Assembly: GCA_035079385.1 (NCBI GenBank)
Contig: JAVHKY010000036.1
Span: forward strand, 434,001-498,000
Source: Aspidiotus rigidus
Taxonomy: Eukaryota; Arthropoda; Insecta; Hemiptera; Diaspididae
Length of the DNA stretch: 64,000 nucleotides
Reading direction: 5' to 3'
Of this stretch, positions 61,700-64,000 are shown piece by piece (the stretch's first letter is position 1; each line of letters opens with the position of its first letter). The position numbers and the translations under genes were made by a program. The notes below the pieces were generated by a model. It was not told the DNA's origin and did no database searches. It saw nothing but the letters and a program-made list of their open reading frames with translations.

Positions 61700-61860
61700 A
61701 AGTTTCTGGTAGTGACATCTCGCTATATATATACCTTTCACCACCCGAACGCCGAAAGAACTGTTTTTATCAGGAAAACACTCGTCCTTTCTACAAAGAT
61801 TCTTGGTTGTGTATTTGAAAGGAAGGTGTGGTTCTAGAGAAATCTAGAAAAATAACTAGT
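61700..61860 (-). promoter_or_regulatory. Hsp70 promoter: TATA box and heat-shock-element-like array
   Basis: On the minus strand a 'ggtatatatatagc' TATA box lies at about 61722-61735. About 100 bp further upstream, 61832-61849 reads TTCTAGAGAAATCTAGAA. That gives four imperfect nGAAn-type units at 5-bp spacing, with the outer two exact. A looser TTC/GAA cluster lies at about 61790-61800. The placement fits a heat-shock-factor-driven promoter. Confidence 0.6.
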
Positions 61861-61923
61861 GCGCCTGCGCGTACAACCAGCTGACTCTCCTTCACAAGCT
61901 ATGATGTCATACAGTCAGCTGTA

Positions 61924-62069
61924 GTACTACTCTGCCGTACAAAGTGGGATTGACGTATATCCATATCAACGATCAGCAAAACAGGTTGTTTTTTTCATAT
62001 ATAAAGGATCCTTTTTCGCAGATCGTCAATATGGATATACGTCAATTCCACTTTGTACGGCAGTACTGC
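61924..62069. mobile_element. Hairpin MITE between Hsp70 and URM1
   Basis: Arms of about 50 bp: the left carries 'tgccgtacaaagtgggattg' and 'acgtatatccatat', the right carries the inverse 'atatggatatacgtcaattc' and 'cactttgtacggca'. They flank a loop of about 46 bp, which contains 'catatataaagg', a TATA-like word on the plus strand. No ORF. It is the right size and place to affect promoters on either side. Confidence 0.75.
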
Positions 62070-62523
62070 CATTGGTACTGCTATCCCGGCATCATTCCTT
62101 AGCATCATCAGCTGGCCAGCTGCTGCGACAGAGTTATAATGCAGCATGACGTTCATATTTTGACAATTTACACTGGAGTCGCTAGTGTTGATGACACCAA
62201 TAATATGACTAAAATCACAATCCAGAAAAACAAGCTTTTCGTATTCTCATTTTGCGGAAAAAAACTATTTTTCTCCGAATCGCTGTTTCTCACATACTTT
62301 CGTGAGCGGTAGCGGGAGAGCGATGTTCTCCTTATCAAAGAGAAAGTTGAGAAAGGAACTGTTTATCATCTCCCATCTCGTGCCGACAAATTAATTTTTG
62401 AATTTCGATCCATAATAATTATTTATAGGTTTTTGTTCCTCACAATCTTTATGTCGCTCAAATTTTCTGTTCGGTAGCACAATACATTTTGATTCAAGGA
62501 ACCGGACAAGAAGGAACGGTGAC
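62070..62523. promoter_or_regulatory. Upstream region of URM1
   Basis: About 450 bp between the hairpin MITE and the URM1 start. No TATA box, ORF or repeat is evident. It must contain the URM1 5'UTR and probably its promoter. Confidence 0.35.
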
Positions 62524-63909
62524 ATGTCGAAGACGTGCTTATCGAATTCGTTTCCCATATCGGTTCATTTTGGGTACGTACATCTAAATTAACATCTTCT
62601 TGTGCCATAAAATAATATGATTTTGATGCGCTGAAGAAATCGACTTCTTAGACACGATTTCAGTTTCTGAAGATGTAATTGACGTGCTTACAAAAAACTC
62701 GAAGGGAACATGGGTAGATAGCAAGTTGGCTTCTATTCTGTGCTTTCCCTTCTTCTTTAAAAAGTTCGGTTAATTTTATTAATAATTTCCGTATATCTTC
62801 TGTTTTCAGGGGTGGAGCTGAACTATTATTCAACAAAATCAAAAAACACGATCTCGTACTACCTCAAACCGATGAACCATGTTGGTCTCGTATTTTACAT
62901 CATTATTACCGTTTACTCTGTTGGTTGTTTTAATACTTTGTGTTTGTTGTTTAGGGACTTTAAAATCTCTCATTGCGTGGCTGAAGAGTAATTTGTTGAC
63001 TGAGAAACCAGAATTGTTCGTACAAGGTGATACCATGTAAGTATACTGCGATTGTGGCGAAGCGGTTTTTAGGCTGATTCATCGATTTGACATCGACAAA
63101 TTCTGATTGCTCGTCGAAAGGAAATTGATTATGGATGAATCAACATATTTCTTCATTTGTCTCAAATGTTTAATAAGCGTCAAATTTATAATTTTGAGCT
63201 TAAGATACGAAGACGTGGAATAGTTGGTAATGTTTTGGCGTGGGAGAAAGATATTTCCCATAAATTAACTCATCTCATAAGACTCAGAGATATTCGATGA
63301 AGTAAATTTAAAATGAATGGATTGTGTCCTCATTAAAGGTCTAATAAAATCAAATTTTATTTCGTTTGGTAGTCATTCCAGTGGCGGCAAATAATGTGTG
63401 TTCTGGAAAGGGAGAAAAAAGAATTTCTCAAAAAATGAAGGAATAAAATACATTTCATTCTGAATGCCGTAGAAATTTAAAGAGATTGTTTCTTTTTTGA
63501 GTGGAGCCCTTTGGAAGTTCTTTTACGCTTAAGACCGCCAAGAGAAAAACCTGGTTTGAAGAAAATTGGATAGTTTATCCTGATATAGACTAATACAAAA
63601 ATCGTGTTTGTCTTTTTCATGAATCTAGGAGCCCGGAAAAAGGAGTACTCTCTCCATCCTCTCGGTGGCCTTGTCTATGAAAAATAACGTGAAACTATCA
63701 GTGTAGTGTATTTAAGTACAGTAAAAAAAATTGACTGCAACAGTGATAAATTTGTGACGTCATGAAATATTAAAACATCATCCATGATTAAATCAGTGTT
63801 TTAAGAATTAAATTCTCGTGTTCATGATTTTAATACTTGTGGCATTGTTTGTTGTTGCAGAAGACCAGGGATTCTCGTTTTAGTCAATGATCAAGATTGG
63901 GAATTACTC
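62524..63909 (+). CDS. URM1: URM1, ubiquitin-related modifier 1 (5' part; last exon outside window)
   Basis: Sulfur-carrier and ubiquitin-like protein needed for thiolation of wobble-uridine tRNAs (with Uba4/MOCS3 and Ctu1/2) and for oxidative-stress urmylation. Four exons in phase: 62524-62573, 62810-62880, 62955-63036, 63861-63909. Exon 1 supplies 'MSKTCLSNSFPISVHFG', exon 2 'GGAELLFNKIKKHDLVLPQT', exon 3 'WLKSNLLTEKPELFVQGDT', exon 4 'RPGILVLVNDQDWELL'. These follow the URM1 beta-grasp core in order. The donor gtaagt at 63910 is open, and the last part, including the diagnostic C-terminal GG, lies beyond 64000. The N-terminus is a few residues longer than in human. No promoter was identified; the region just upstream contains the hairpin MITE. 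Confidence 0.9.
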
Positions 63910-64000
63910 GTAAGTATTCTCTAACGTCATCATTACTTACACTACAGCTCTCGAAATTAATTTTTTAAGTACTTTGTTATTCTAACTTGGGATAACGTAC

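Noticed and set aside
1..64000. CRISPR array, prokaryotic operon or phage content
   Set aside because: Genes are intron-split, repeats are not regularly spaced with unique spacers, and no bacterial gene was found.
1..64000. tRNA or rRNA genes
   Set aside because: No cloverleaf with the conserved GGTTCGAATCC-type arm or rRNA core was recognised by eye. A covariance search would be needed to exclude weak cases.

Overview
This is nuclear DNA of an animal, almost certainly an insect. The genes are split by short GT-AG introns, the intergenic DNA is AT-rich and full of transposon remnants, and one gene (morgue, zinc finger + F-box + inactive E2 domain) is a combination known from insects. Frequent taggtac/gtaggtac words suggest, without proving, a sap-sucking hemipteran. 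Reading the exons by splice phase gives six intact or near-intact protein genes plus pseudogenes.

1-30.9 kb holds two head-to-tail copies of CMTR1, the cap-1 mRNA 2'-O-methyltransferase. Copy A is 13-4960 and copy B is 24125-29072, each with 15 coding exons encoding 874 aa. They lie exactly 24112 bp apart and differ at about two bases over about 5.8 kb, after which identity drops sharply. The 17.6 kb between them is repeat DNA: a composite segment present twice, a 760-bp MITE with an 8-bp target duplication, a pogo/Tigger-type fragment, inverted-repeat foldback DNA, a Harbinger-like MITE and a Mutator-like element with a SWIM-finger ORF.

34.1-37.9 kb holds a third, ruined CMTR1 copy with a stop in the SAM-binding motif and duplicated, reordered and inverted exon pieces. 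A Ty1/copia-type gag fragment with one internal stop follows it. 37.9-43.2 kb has no convincing gene and may include a long striatin 3'UTR.

43.2-49.5 kb is a divergent gene pair: striatin (minus strand, STRIPAK scaffold, Drosophila Cka) and morgue (plus strand). Their start codons are about 0.5 kb apart. 51.7-58.8 kb is a nine-exon gene for a divergent Cys-loop (nicotinic-type) receptor subunit of 426 aa, with a separate signal-peptide exon and a 4.3-kb first intron that carries hairpin MITEs.

59.7-61.7 kb is an Hsp70 gene (minus strand) with an intronless coding region, a likely 5'UTR intron, a TATA box and a heat-shock-element-like array. Its product ends before the usual GGMP/EEVD tail. 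62.5 kb to the window end is the first four coding exons of URM1, the ubiquitin-related sulfur carrier; the gene runs off the window.

The genes are unrelated housekeeping and neuronal loci, not an operon or gene cluster. The most unusual content is the CMTR1 triplication, with its apparent homogenisation and decay, and the dense layer of small inverted-repeat elements around it.
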